The notes under the pieces are model-generated. The model made no database searches. It was not told the origin of the DNA and saw nothing but the letters and a program-made list of their open reading frames with translations. Both the position numbers and the translations under genes were made by a program. A stretch of DNA of 64,000 bases from Mimachlamys varia (taxonomy: Eukaryota; Mollusca; Bivalvia; Pectinida; Pectinidae): positions 55,013,186-55,077,185 of the forward strand of contig OX392529.1 in NCBI GenBank assembly GCA_947623455.1, written 5' to 3'. Of the stretch, positions 45,956 through 56,479 are shown piece by piece. Each line of letters begins with the position of its first letter. The stretch's first letter is position 1.

Positions 45956-47319
45956 TATATCGTATAGTTAATACCTTAAACAAGTAGGAAATAAAGCTCA
46001 ATGGCCATCTCATAACATCTCAGAAAGTCAATTCCCTACAAAGAATAACAAGATTCCTGATATATAGCCTAGTGCGTGACATTCTCGTACATAAACACAA
46101 TACATACCTATTGTACACATCTTTAGAGTTATATGATGAAATTGTAATTATCCATGACAACACCCAGGGAGCTAATGTATTGCTTTTTATTGAAACATTT
46201 ATCCTGAAATGTCGCTAGAAAAATACAAAATTCACATTGATCGATACAAGGTGTATCACATCAAACGAGCATTTTATTCCACTGGGGATAGAAAGCTATA
46301 AACAATATCACAATACGGTAAATAACAAAATATATGGCTATAAATGATCATCATAAATAGTTTAACATGAATTTTATTCACGTAACACGTGGTAAAACAA
46401 CAACATCTGACACCAAACGTATGTAGAAGGTAAAAAACATACTAAACAAGCTAGGAGAAATCAAACATGGAAGAAAGATATAAAAATTATATTATTAAAA
46501 TGATTCCGATACAATAATTCACTCTTTTTATTTCAAGTTATCAAATATGATTCTATTTTTCAAGTAATCAAATATGATTCTAATATAATGTACGTGGTAA
46601 ATATAACATTCACTCTTCCCTTCTTTCATATGGTATAATTTTATTGCTACTGCAATATATATATATATATCAAGCTATAATGTAACGCCACTTTAACAAT
46701 ATTGTACACCGAAAATGTTGGCTGCAGTTAGAAATCAACCCCACACACTCCTTTTACAGCGACTGTTAGTAAAACGGTTTTTTTTATGTGTGACGGGTGT
46801 TATGAACATTGGATAAAAATATTTTTATCGTCGAAGAGCAAAAGTTTCCGTCTATACCGTAAGTATTTCTAATATTTATTACATACTTTAAAGTGAGTAA
46901 TGTCTAAAACAACAGGATATTCAAAACAAAATTAAAAATTAATTTACAAAAAGTGAATTAATGAATAGATAAATCAAATTATTTGAAATGAGTTGTTGAT
47001 TTCATTTGCAATTAGCATTGCTGACTCTTACACCTTAGAAAGCCAATTCCCATCAGCATCCAGACAATGCATACACTAAAAGTATGTTGCGCTGGCTGTC
47101 ATCCCTCACAGCCATAATCCCAGAGATACATGTTGACTCTATGCTGAACCTAGAAGATTGGAGTCAAACAGGCTGTATGTATGGCCTTTCTGTGAGCCTC
47201 CATAGCCACAGTTAATCTCATTTGAGTAGTGGCACGGTACATATTAATATACACATTTTCTTAGAACACGATTTGAAATTATACAGATCTAGTTTAATTT
47301 TACTTCTTAATTCATAAAT
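45956..47319. other. Gene-free AT-rich stretch
   Basis: No coding signal. A short (AT)n run lies at about 46652-46668. Confidence 0.45.
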
Positions 47320-47490
47320 TAAAGGGGTTTTACGCACCTGGCCCTTCTGCTTCTACATTAGCTTAGAAATTTTGGATTCCCACCTTTTGACTCTAGCATC
47401 ACTAGGGGGACTAAACAGCTGTATAATGCAGTTGAATTCATTGTTTTGGCATACTGTATATATTACTTAATGTAAAAGGTGCAGCATAAG
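47320..47490 (+). repeat. Dispersed repeat with GGCATACTGTAT end, copy 2 (uninterrupted)
   Basis: This is the full-length reference copy. TTTTACGCACCTGGCCCTTC runs straight into CTTAGAAATTTTGGATTCCC and on to TTGGCATACTGTATATATTA. Confidence 0.78.
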
Positions 47491-48000
47491 TGAATGTTAC
47501 GTCATCTTTGAAATCCTGTCCTGCAAGTGTAAGCATATTGTTTCTGCTGCCCCATTGCATGATCGTAAGAGGCGACTAAATTTTGGATCTTATCTTTTTT
47601 CCTTCTGTCTGAACATCTTTTGCCTTCATAACCAGATGTAGTCCTTAATATTGCCTCACATGGTTCTATCCCTTGGTCGAGACATACCAGACTCTCATTA
47701 CTTTACTTCCTGCTGACATAATATATATTGTAAAAGAAAATATAGCCCTCCTGCTTTATTTGGTCAATAAACAAAACAAGAATTTTTAACCACGTTCGAA
47801 TATTACTATTATATTGCAATGTCATTGTATACTACTCTTTATACCCTGGTTTGTTTAATAATGCTGTTGATATATCTTTTATGCAATTATTTCGCTATAG
47901 GCTTTAACTTATGTTTAAACTATTCCGCTTTTATTTAAACATTTTATCATTATTGTTTCAACCGCTTATATCCATTTGTATTCTTTCTACTATTCAGATA

Positions 48001-48294
48001 AAATAAGAGAATACCGAAGCGTCAACATAATCATAATCCAAACTCAAAATCGATTAAACTAGGGGCAAAATTTGAACAAAGGAAAGACTAACATGGAGAC
48101 CCTTGCAAAAGTAAAAGAGACTAAGACCTGGTGTTTCGGAAGAGAAAGCGTCTTCTGCTTCATCGACGACACCCGCCATGTAAATCTTTGTCACATCCAA
48201 GTAAACATCAAGTTCTCAAAATGAGAACCGAGTATCATTGTCAATCATTACAAGTAAACACACTAATGAGCATACTCAAAAACGTCCATCTTCA
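48001..48294 (-). mobile_element. Retroelement 3' tail, copy E
   Basis: A minus-strand copy with the same words as copies A-D, from AATACCGAAGCGTCAACATA to AAACGTCCATCTTCAG. Its truncated 5' side abuts the 48295-48800 minisatellite. Confidence 0.87.
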
Positions 48295-48800
48295 GACATT
48301 GTTTCTACCATTCAAACATTGTTTTTATTATTTAGACACTGTTTATACAATTTAAACATTGTTTTTACAATTCATAAATTATTTTCACGTTTCAAAAACT
48401 TATTTAACTATTCAGACTAATTCAAACACTGTTATTACTATTCAAGCATTGTTTTTACAACTCAAACATTGTTTTTACAACTCAAACATTGTTTTTACAA
48501 TTCATACATTGTTTCTACAATTCAAACACTGTTTTTTTTTTAATATTCATACATTGATTTTTTACTATTCATACATTGTTTCTACAATTCAAACATTGTT
48601 TTTACTATTCATACATTATTTCTACAATTCAAACATTAAATTGTGTTTTACAATTCAAACATTGTTTTTTTATAATTCAAACATTGTTTTTACTACTCAA
48701 ACATTGTATCTACAATTCAAACATTGTTTTTACTATTCAAACATTGTTTTTACAATTCAAACATTGTTTTTACTATTTATACATTATGATTTCTTATTTT
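48295..48800. repeat. About 21 bp minisatellite (ATTCAAACATTGTTTTTACT), some 24 copies
   Basis: ATTCAAACATTGTTTTTACA/T units are interspersed with variants (ATTCATACATTG, TTTAGACACTG). The long plus-strand frames here (152 and 87 codons) are periodic translations rich in Phe, Tyr, Gln and Thr (LFLQFKHCFYY-like) and are not genes. Confidence 0.92.
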
Positions 48801-48834
48801 CAGACATTGTTTTATGAAATCCAACTGAGATTGT

Positions 48835-49740
48835 TCTAAGAAAAAACCTTTTTTCGTTCACGGCCACCTTTGGAATACGTTATGAATAGGTCAAATGTAG
48901 GAAAGAAGCTATTTGAACTATTCCATGTCCTTAGAAAATTATAAAGGCGCTACAGCCGACATCAGACAAATCAACAACGAAGGCAAGCGGTTATCAATTT
49001 GAATAATTTCATATTTAAAAGACAAAATGGCCAATCTCTAGGCTGCCATTTTTCCTTTGAAGTTTCAGGGGGAGTTAACTCTATCCCAAAGCCTGTCGAC
49101 TTCACTATTATGCTGCCGAACAATTCTTTCGGTGTATATCGATGGATCAAACTAGTCTTTCTTGAATCACCAACCTACAAAGCCGTCGATTAAAACGCGA
49201 TGAGCGTGATCTATGCAATTCCGAGGATACTATCAGCGGGGCCAAAACCAGGGGTTTGTTATTTTACGTTCATGTCAAAGTATATATCCCATTGAAAGGC
49301 TTTATAGGACCAATTATATTTGTATTTCTTTATCTTTGAGAAGCTATAACAATAAGTTTTCAAATCCATGACAATTTGGTAAAATTTTAAAAGTTCAACC
49401 AGAATCATTTCAATTTAATATAAAGTTTAACAGACGCTATCAGAGTGTTGTGTTTCGACATCCGTCATTGTTAAACCGGTTCTTATCAATCACAATCACA
49501 AGCCAGGTTCTGTGTTCAGATAACGAATGCATCAATGAGGCTCGGGTTTTCAGACATGTATCTAAAGGACGGAATCGATTTCGTATTTTCATACGCACAA
49601 TGTGTGTTCTACACATGTATGCATCCGAGTTCTTACGAACAACTCCCATGCAGTGCTTGCCGTCAGTACATTTTCGATCTATCTGGAATTCGAGTTCCAT
49701 AAGACAGATCCTGATACAGCGTCACTGTGCTACTGTTCTC
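48835..49740. other. Stretch downstream of the small membrane protein gene
   Basis: It probably includes the 3'UTR of the minus-strand gene ending at 49757. Open frames at 48999-49193 and 49440-49755 show no recognisable protein. Confidence 0.35.
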
Positions 49741-49756
49741 TGTATGAAAACTTGAT

Positions 49757-49878
49757 TTAGTCTGGCTCAAATGTCCACACTTGTTTGGTCTTCTTAAACT
49801 GTAACAGTCTGTCTCGTCGTTCAAAATCTTCATCCAGTCGGAATTCCTCCACTCTATCGTCAGAGACACGTGGTGTTC
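49757..49878 (-). CDS. Small membrane protein exon B (residues 59-98)
   Basis: It follows the acceptor CTCTTTTACAG and codes the charged tail (TPRVSDDRVEEFRLDEDFE) to TAA at 49757-49759. Codon usage and charge pattern look coding; no shadow frame competes. Confidence 0.66.
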
Positions 49879-51059
49879 CTGTAAAAGAGGAGCAAAACAC
49901 GCACATGTGATTAAACCCGTAAAATTATGTGTGGCGTCATCAACAAAAGAAAAAAAAACCCACTGCAATTAACCTTTTCTCACGCCACTGTGTTTTTAAA
50001 CCAACAGACCTAGCCCTGAGATCATGAAACGATTTCAGACTTAAGTTTGTGCTCAGCCAATCACGAATGACGTTACTTTTTGTAACGTTAAACGTGATTG
50101 GCTAAGTCCAAACTTAAGTCAAAATTAGACTTAAGATTGTTTCATGATCCCGGGGCCAGGTGATGTAATCACCAATATTGATGGAATCTACCGAAAGATA
50201 AGAAGAAGGAGATATGGGCGGAAGTTTCCAAGCTTGTAGCACATTGCATACTGTTACATTTATTGAACCGTTTTCACGTTTTTAATTTTTGTGAAATGAA
50301 ATTAAGGTCGCAAAATGGAAATAGGATGAACACAATGGTTCTGAACCATTCACAGAAATATACGGACCATCCTTGAACCTTGAAATGAAATGCATGTCCT
50401 CAGACGGAAATATGATGAACGCAAATGGTTATGAACCATTCACAAAGATACAAGGACTAGCTTTTATTTTGTTTTTGTTTATCAAATCATTCATCCAATG
50501 GAGCATAAGGTAAATTGTTCATCGAAGCGTTCGTGCTCCCGCCATCGAAAACCCACGTGACACTGTCGCAATCGTTAGAGCATGCGCAGTGTCGCATGGG
50601 TTTCCGACGATGTCGTGCTCCTGTTTATATAATATCATAAATACAATGGAGCAGTCGGTAAATTGTTCGTCGAAACATTCGTGCTAAAAGGTTAATCCTA
50701 AGTGATTGATCATATCCCATAGTTGCACTGTCATATAGATGACGTAACACACACATATGCTGCACCTCTTAAATTTAGTAATAGATACAGTATGCCGAAA
50801 AAAATGAATTAAACTGCATCATACAGCTGTTTCGTCCTCCTGGGACTCTTCAGTGATGCTAGGGGCGTACACTGGTATAGTTACCTTCGTTCCTTGATCT
50901 GATGTCACGCAAGTTTTCAGAGGTTGGCATGACCTTTGACCTTGCATTCTTCTTAGATTTGCAGCAGAAGATCATGACAGCGAAAGAGATGACAGCGATG
51001 ATCACTCCAAGTGCAACGAAGAAAACAATGAGGACAAGACCACCCCATGTTCCCGCCAT
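49757..51059 (-). CDS. Unrecognised 98-aa single-pass membrane protein (2 coding exons)
   Basis: Coding exons are 51059-50885 and 49878-49757. The donor GAAG|GTAACT and acceptor CTTTTACAG|GA join in phase 1, for 297 nt in total. The product has a four-residue lead (MAGT). One long hydrophobic helix follows at residues 5-33, beginning WGGLVLIVFFVALGVIIAV. Then come two Cys (CCKSKK, a likely palmitoylation and stop-transfer site) and a charged cytosolic tail with RRDRLLQFKKTKQVW, ending WTFEPD. It looks like a small type III membrane adaptor. I do not recognise the family. Support comes from the phase-matched splice pair, a hydrophobicity pattern typical of real proteins and an upstream 5'UTR acceptor (CCACAG, exon start 51099). 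Without splicing, the first exon would end GNYTSVRP. Confidence 0.68.
50009..50160. mobile_element. 152 bp palindromic MITE in the small-gene intron
   Basis: CCTAGCCCTGAGATCATGAA...AGCCAATCACG and its complement CGTGATTGGCT...TTCATGATCCCGGGGCCAGG meet at a short T-rich loop (GTTACTTTTTGTAAC). About 30 bp of one arm is extra (AAAATTAGACTTAAG). Confidence 0.82.
50295..50465. repeat. Two-copy local duplication
   Basis: GGAAATAGGATGAACACAAT...GAACCATTCACAGAAATATA is repeated as GGAAATATGATGAACGCAAA...GAACCATTCACAAAGATACA about 90 bp later. Confidence 0.65.
50757..50868 (-). repeat. Dispersed repeat with GGCATACTGTAT end, copy 3
   Basis: The minus strand reads CCCCTAGCATCACTGAAGAG...GGAGGACGAAACAGCTGTAT...CGGCATACTGTATCTATTAC, matching 45842-45955. 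Confidence 0.82.
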
Positions 51060-51099
51060 CGATATTTAGTTTCTTGACGGAGAAAGGCAGAATGTCACC
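50885..51099 (-). CDS. Small membrane protein exon A (5'UTR end and residues 1-58)
   Basis: The exon follows the acceptor TTTTCCACAG and has 40 nt of 5'UTR, then ATG at 51059. It carries the membrane helix and ends GAAG before GTAACT. The dispersed repeat copy at 50757-50868 begins only 16 bp into the intron. Confidence 0.67.
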
Positions 51100-51185
51100 C
51101 TGTGGAAAACACATAGTTCTTATCGAATAAGATATTGGAATACACAAATATTTCAAGGTAGTTTTGATAAGAAAATTTATTCACT

Positions 51186-51334
51186 TAAGGATTAATTTGA
51201 ATTCATTTTTTATGTTATGGGGTTTTATGTTATAACACAAAAAAACGGAGTGTACTCTAAATAAGATGAGAGTACACTCCGGTTTTTTGTGTTATAACCC
51301 CATAACATGAAATATAAATTCAAGTTAATCCTTA
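51186..51334. mobile_element. 145 bp palindromic MITE with TA flanks
   Basis: TA at 51186-51187 and 51333-51334 flank AGGATTAATTTGAATT...CGGAGTGTACTCT and its complement AGAGTACACTCCGG...CAAGTTAATCCT. TA duplication suggests a Tc1/mariner-type origin. It lies in the 5'UTR intron of the small membrane protein gene. Confidence 0.85.
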
Positions 51335-51844
51335 TAATTTAATCTATACCCTGCGAAATTTCACTTTATCGGTGAAATCTTTTCTCTTTCAAATTAATAC
51401 GCTGCTGCATCAGCCAATCAAAAGCGACGTTATAAAAGGCGACGTCAATTTTTACGTTATGGGCTGATAACATAATTTTTTAAACCAATGAAAAAGCTTG
51501 TTTCAAACAAGATTAAATTATTAAACTAGATTAAACAGAATATCGGAATACTCGGGTTTTGCATTACACAAGTTTCACGTTTTGTTTGCTTACGTTCATC
51601 GAAATATTATTGTTCAAACGTTTTAAAATCTAAACAAAGTTACGTAAAAAAAAACATCCCATCTGGAAGTTTTGTTTTTACTTTGGCAGTAATGATTTGT
51701 TCAAGTTGTTCATTAAAGTTTTGCTACAAAATATTGTCAGCCCACTGGAAATTAAAAAAAACAAAAACAGCCATTTATATTTCATACTATCGTTATTGTA
51801 AATTATTTGGCAAACTATGAATGCTCCGCAGGCATTTGCATCAG

Positions 51845-51925
51845 GTACGTGAAACTGTATTGTCCTTCCTACCCTACGATGTAGGATAGGAAGGCCAATA
51901 CAATTTCACATACGAGATACTCTCA
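51845..51925. repeat. Short palindrome
   Basis: ACGTGAAACTGTATTGTCCT...TACCCTACGATGTAGG and the complement GGAAGGCCAATACAATTTCA form a hairpin of about 30 bp arms. Confidence 0.7.
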
Positions 51926-52327
51926 GAACATTCAAGGTTTTAAATGAAAAGACAGAAAATGTTAAGATTACCGACAGCAGTTACATGGAATAAAAACAGG
52001 TAACATAGAGACTCCACCTGGCGAGACTCAGACAAAAGGGATAAGCCTTGAAGTCAAAGCCGCTACAGACAGAAAAGGATAACCATAGAGAACAGATCAG
52101 CTACACAAAACAAGCAGAAGACTAACCGCATTGCATTTGGCAAGAGCGAAAACACATACAGCCGTTACACCTTACGAAACAGATTTGGATGATTCAATCA
52201 GCGGCAATGACGCATAAAGAGACGTTCCCTCCAATAACACACACTCCGACAGAAAACCACAACACCAAATAATATTTCCGTTATTAATTACATTTTACCC
52301 GTGAAATATCGAAAATTATTCATTCTA

Positions 52328-52412
52328 TAAAAGTGATATTTTTCACTAGTGAGAAATATGATATTTTTCAATAGTGAGAAATGTGATATTTTTCATTAGT
52401 GAAAAATTCCAC
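52328..52412. repeat. About 29 bp tandem repeat, 3 copies
   Basis: GTGATATTTTTCACTAGTGA and variants recur in tandem (TTTTTCAATAGTGAGAAAT, TTTTTCATTAGTGAAAAAT). Confidence 0.75.
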
Positions 52413-52660
52413 GTTTTCTGATTTGACCAATCAGAACGCAGCTTACAAACGACATTTGGGAAAATCAAAACTGCCACTGTAGATTTTGCTCCAAAAAATG
52501 TAATAAACAGAATATCTAACAGTATCTTCAGTAATACCAAACATGTTTCATTTGTGTTGCTAATATTTTGATATTTTTAACGAGTGCGCAGCACTGTTAG
52601 ATATCCTCTATTTATTATATGAAGCGCATAATCGAACGAGACAAACGGATACTTAGAGTG

Positions 52661-53037
52661 TTAAAGGCCCAATATACGTAACTTTCAGCAAAATTTGAAG
52701 AGAAAATCAAGCCTAATAACTTATTATATTTATAGATTTAGTTAAGATTATCAGCAATATTGAAGATAAATTCTTTCGTAGTTACCGGCACAGCAGCAGT
52801 TGAAACTTGGTATTTGTAAACACGCGTCCATTTTAAACTGTCTTCTACCTTCGGCTTGTTGTTGAAGTGGGCCCCACCTGAATTATTTTCAATTCTTTGG
52901 ATTTTTTTTGTCAAGAGTTTCTTGTTAGTTACCGCTCAGGTTTACTTCGTTTCAGACTTATTTTTGCATGGTTATCAACTGGATTTGTTTTCATAATTTT
53001 TCAGAATCACGAAAAGTTATGTATATTGGGCCTTTAA
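52661..53037. mobile_element. TTAA-flanked MITE, copy 2
   Basis: TTAA at 52661-52664 and 53034-53037 bound 369 bp. The start is AGGCCCAATATACGTAACTT and the end is GTTATGTATATTGGGCCT. It differs from copy 3 mainly by a short deletion before the right end (CCTGAA missing) and point changes. It lies in the 5'UTR intron of the small membrane protein gene. Confidence 0.92.
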
Positions 53038-53107
53038 AATAACACGTAACGAGACAAACGTAACAACGGAAATGACACATGCTTATGGTACACGAAAAGA
53101 TACTTAC

Positions 53108-53220
53108 GGAGGTTTTCAAAGATCTCCGTCAAAGGTAATTTGTCTCCAGAAACACACTTAAATAAACACTGGTAAAATACATACTATAGTGACCTTAAGA
53201 ATATAAACTATAGTATTAAT
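53108..53220 (-). other. Possible 5'UTR exon of the small membrane protein gene
   Basis: A perfect donor CCTCC|GTAAGTAT lies at 53108/53107 on the minus strand, upstream of the exon beginning at 51099, which itself has an acceptor. The upstream limit of this exon is arbitrary, as no TATA or cap signal was identified. Confidence 0.35.
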
Positions 53221-53529
53221 ACAGGTCACTACGATCGGGACCACGTATATATCAAAACGGTGTTAATACACAAACACACATACACTTCTTATAAATTTAT
53301 AAGTTCAATCTGCTTAAAATAGCCAAAAAGATCAAGGTAGATTGACCTGGATTATCCGTTTTAAGCGGTTACTTCACGGATTAATGAAGATTACCATTCA
53401 AAAGTTAAACTCTAAAATTAGTGACCTTGTATTCAGGCACTTGTAAAATGGCTTCCTTTTTTTAAATGACGTCGTATGTACATATGCGCCTTCGAGTCTG
53501 TTCGGGCCTTTACGTAAAGAAATAGAGTA

Positions 53530-53882
53530 GAAAAAACGCTATTATATAATAATAATAATTCGAGGTTCTAATATACAGCTTTATAACCACCTTAAAGGCT
53601 GTATCAAAGCGGCTCATAAATTATTATCCGTGGTTATAGGGCCTTAGCAACCAGCCAATATCGTTCTCAACTCCCTGGGGAGCATACAACCGGTGCTGCC
53701 ATTTCAGCGTTCACAGCTAGCATTCTACAATTTCGAGCACTACCCAACCACGAACTTATTAACAGCTGAGTAGACTGGAACAAGCAAGGTAAAGGATACA
53801 GCACAAGTGTCATGACCCGGACTCGAACTCGCAACCTTTCGATCAATAGCCCGACGTCCTACCACTAGACCACCGTGCCTCA
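53530..53882 (-). mobile_element. tRNA-derived SINE, copy 2
   Basis: The minus strand starts GAGGCACGGTGGTCTAGTGG (A-box-like), then GCGAGTTCGAGTCCGGGTCA (B-box-like). A body with TGTAGAATGCTAGCTGTGAA, GGAGTTGAGAACGATATTGG, and CCGCTTTGATACAGCC follows, and it ends in an ATT-rich tail. The body matches copy 1. The 7 bp acceptor ends do not pair, so it is not a functional tRNA. Confidence 0.8.
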
Positions 53883-54098
53883 CGATGTACCAACCACGTT
53901 CGAGTCGGTTCCGAAATGTATGTTAAAGTTTAAAACATATATTATGCATTGGATATGGGCAAAGATCTCGATAATAAGTCAGACCTTTCTACCCGTGAAA
54001 GCATTAAATACATTTCCTCTTATTAACCATCAGATCACAGTTTTAACTTTGCTCCAATCACATTACACTGTAAACAAGGAACCGCAAAGCGTGGCATT

Positions 54099-54820
54099 AT
54101 CCCCCGCGATATGTTTCCCGGAAAAGCAATTTTGCGATATGTTCTATCTCAGAAAAGCAATTTTGCGATCGGAAAAGCAATTTTGCGATATATTCTATCT
54201 CAGAAAAGCAATTTTGCGATATGTTCGATCTCAGAAAAGCAATTTTGCGATCGGAAAAGCAATTTTGCGATATGTTCTATCTCAGAAAAGCATTTTTGTG
54301 ATATGTTCTATCTCAGAAAAGCAATTTTGTGATATGTTCTATGTCAGAAAAGCAATTTTGTATAGCTAAGTGATTTTTTCTTATCGTGGAAACAGATAAA
54401 TAGCATCACCAACAGCAAAAGTAAAAACTAGAAAACGGTTAGTTTGTTTCCGTGGTAACTTAAAAATATCCAAAAGTTAAACCTCGCCAATAGCATTAAA
54501 TATGTTTTCAAAGTTTGGTCAAGATCTGTTGAACCGTTTTCAAGTTATAGCCCAGAAAAGCTAGAAAACAGTAACATTGCATTTCTGACTTCGTTTCCAT
54601 GGTAACGGAAAAAAATATCGAAATTTAACCAAGCCAATAGCAAAAGACACAACTTTGGCACTAACTTAATATAAACAGAAAGTAGAATTAGACGGTTTTG
54701 AAGTTATAGCCCGGAAAACCCTCGACCGGACGGACGAACTGACGGTGTCCAATTTGATTATCCCCCGCAAAAGCGATTCGCGGAATATGCTTTTCGCAAA
54801 ATATGCCGGAGCGGATGGCA
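54099..54820. mobile_element. Composite repeat element with an internal 31-34 bp minisatellite
   Basis: ATTATCCCCCGCGATATG begins the region, and ATTATCCCCCGCAAAAGCG recurs at about 54757, just after GGACGGACGAACTGACGG. Between them, 54115-54365 is a tandem array of AAAAGCAATTTTGCGATATG units. The rest reads as degenerate copies of GTTATAGCCCGGAAAA sentences. The architecture resembles the bivalve Helitron-like elements with tandem cores. The open frames (73 and 164 codons) are periodic artefacts. Confidence 0.55.
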
Positions 54821-54919
54821 TTCAAGCTTGAATTCTAATAAATTCTAAACTCTAGTTCGCCTTCCCTGAGTTTACCCCCTATTAACTCTCATAAATCACT
54901 GTAACAAAACGGATTTTTT

Positions 54920-56330
54920 TTCGAACTCTTTGAAGAGGGAACAAGTGATAACGATATACACAAAAACATTAGGACAAAGCCAACTACAGACCTATGAGTA
55001 TCTTACAAAATTTGTCCAAAGTTTTGAACGTATTTTCCATGATCAATGAGGTATTTTCAGAATATATCCAATCACTTTCTGGCTGCTTTCAGCGCTGACA
55101 TTATATATTAGGTGTCAGTTTTCTCTGCTGCGTCTGCATGGAGGACTGGCGAGGGGCCTTTGACGAGAATAAGATGGTTGGAACCAAACTTATGGATCTC
55201 TCCAGGGCGTTCAACTGTCTTTCCCATAATCTGTGGATGGAGAAGCTGATGGTCTATGGTCTCGACAAAGGGGCAATGCAATGGGCCTCATCAGTAACTA
55301 TCTATCCAACAGAACACGGCGGATTCGACACGGGCCCTAGGCCAGTGACTGGAGGCAGCTTGTGAAGGGAGTACACCAAGGATCCATTATAGGACCCTTT
55401 TATTCAATATTTTTTTTATTAATGACATGTTTCTTACAACTGCAGAGGGTACACTATACAACTGTGCCGATGTTAATACACTCTCTTACACCCAGGCAAG
55501 TGAGACAAATAAATGAATACCCTGGTTTGAACACCCCTTTGCAAGCCAATCCTGAAAAAAATCAGGCCATTTATGTTGGCAAAAGGGCTAACGACAGCAT
55601 CAAATCCTTTACCAAATTCTACAAGTCTACTGGATGTAACTATTAATTTTAATCTAAATTTGACACCCACATCTCTGTTTTTATAAAGAAAAAGCTGCTA
55701 AAGAACTATCTGTTCTTAAAGGCCCAATATACGTAACTTTCGGCAAAACTTGAAGCGAAAATACAGCCTTATAAGTTATTATATTTATAGATTTAGTTAA
55801 GATTAACTGATATCAGCAATATTCAAGATGAATTCTTTCGCGGTTACCGGTGAAGCAGCAGTTGAAACACGCTATTTGTAAACACGCGTCCATTTCGAAC
55901 CGTCTTCTACCTTCGGTTTGTTGTTGAAGTGGGCCCCACCTGAATTATTTTCAATTTTTTGGATTTTTCTGTCAAGAGTTTCTTGTTAGCTATCGCTCAG
56001 GTTAACTTCGCTTTAGGCTTATTTTTGCATGGTTATCAACTGGATTTATTTTCAGATTTTTTCAGAATCACGAAAATTTCCCTGAAGTTACGTATATTGG
56101 GCCTTTAAAAGAAGTGGCAATGTTTTATCCAATCATGATGTCAAACTTTTAAGTATTGCCCGCTGGTCCGGTACGTCTGCAGTAAAAAGGATACAGCGAA
56201 AATAGGAAAAAATCCAGGAACGAGCCTTACGTTTTGTGGTAGACGACCACATTACCCCTTTCAATGTAAGGCGAATTAAGTTGATGACCAGAGGTTTTTT
56301 TTAACGAAAATAATTCTTATAATCTTATAA
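54920..56330 (+). mobile_element. Decayed non-LTR retrotransposon (LINE) RT fragment, split by a MITE
   Basis: Frames read NYRPMSIL (with one change), then MEDWRGAFDENKMVGTKLMD and LSRAFNCLSHNLWMEKL at 55138, VKGVHQGSIIGP at 55362, AAKELSVLK at 55690, and after the MITE KRSGNVLSNHDVKLLSIARW and IQERALRFV. The order and motifs are those of Jockey/CR1-type RTs. Several frameshifts and stops make it a pseudogene. The catalytic YADD box is degraded (NCADVNTLSYT). Confidence 0.85.
55716..56108. mobile_element. TTAA-flanked MITE, copy 3, inserted in the LINE
   Basis: TTAA at 55716-55719 and 56105-56108 bound 385 bp. The 20 bp ends AGGCCCAATATACGTAACTT are perfect inverted repeats. Conceptual removal of the element plus one TTAA joins the LINE codons GTT CTT AAA AGA AGT GGC in one frame. 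Confidence 0.95.
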
Positions 56331-56479
56331 AGGGAAACACAGCCGAGACTCTTCTCTCTAATTATATAGCATTAATATTATGAAATTAAAACTAATTAAG
56401 CCATCTTATGATATGTATATATAATTGAATATATTGATTTGACATGTTCATGTAACTTGTGCCCAATCAATTTGCAAAT

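Noticed and set aside
48131..48839. Overlapping 74-152 codon frames, including LFLQFKHCFYY-like repeats
   Set aside because: They read through a 21 bp minisatellite and a retroelement tail; repeat artefacts.
53811..53882. tRNA gene on the minus strand
   Set aside because: A- and B-box-like parts are present, but acceptor ends do not pair, and the sequence continues into a SINE body shared with 31333-31760.
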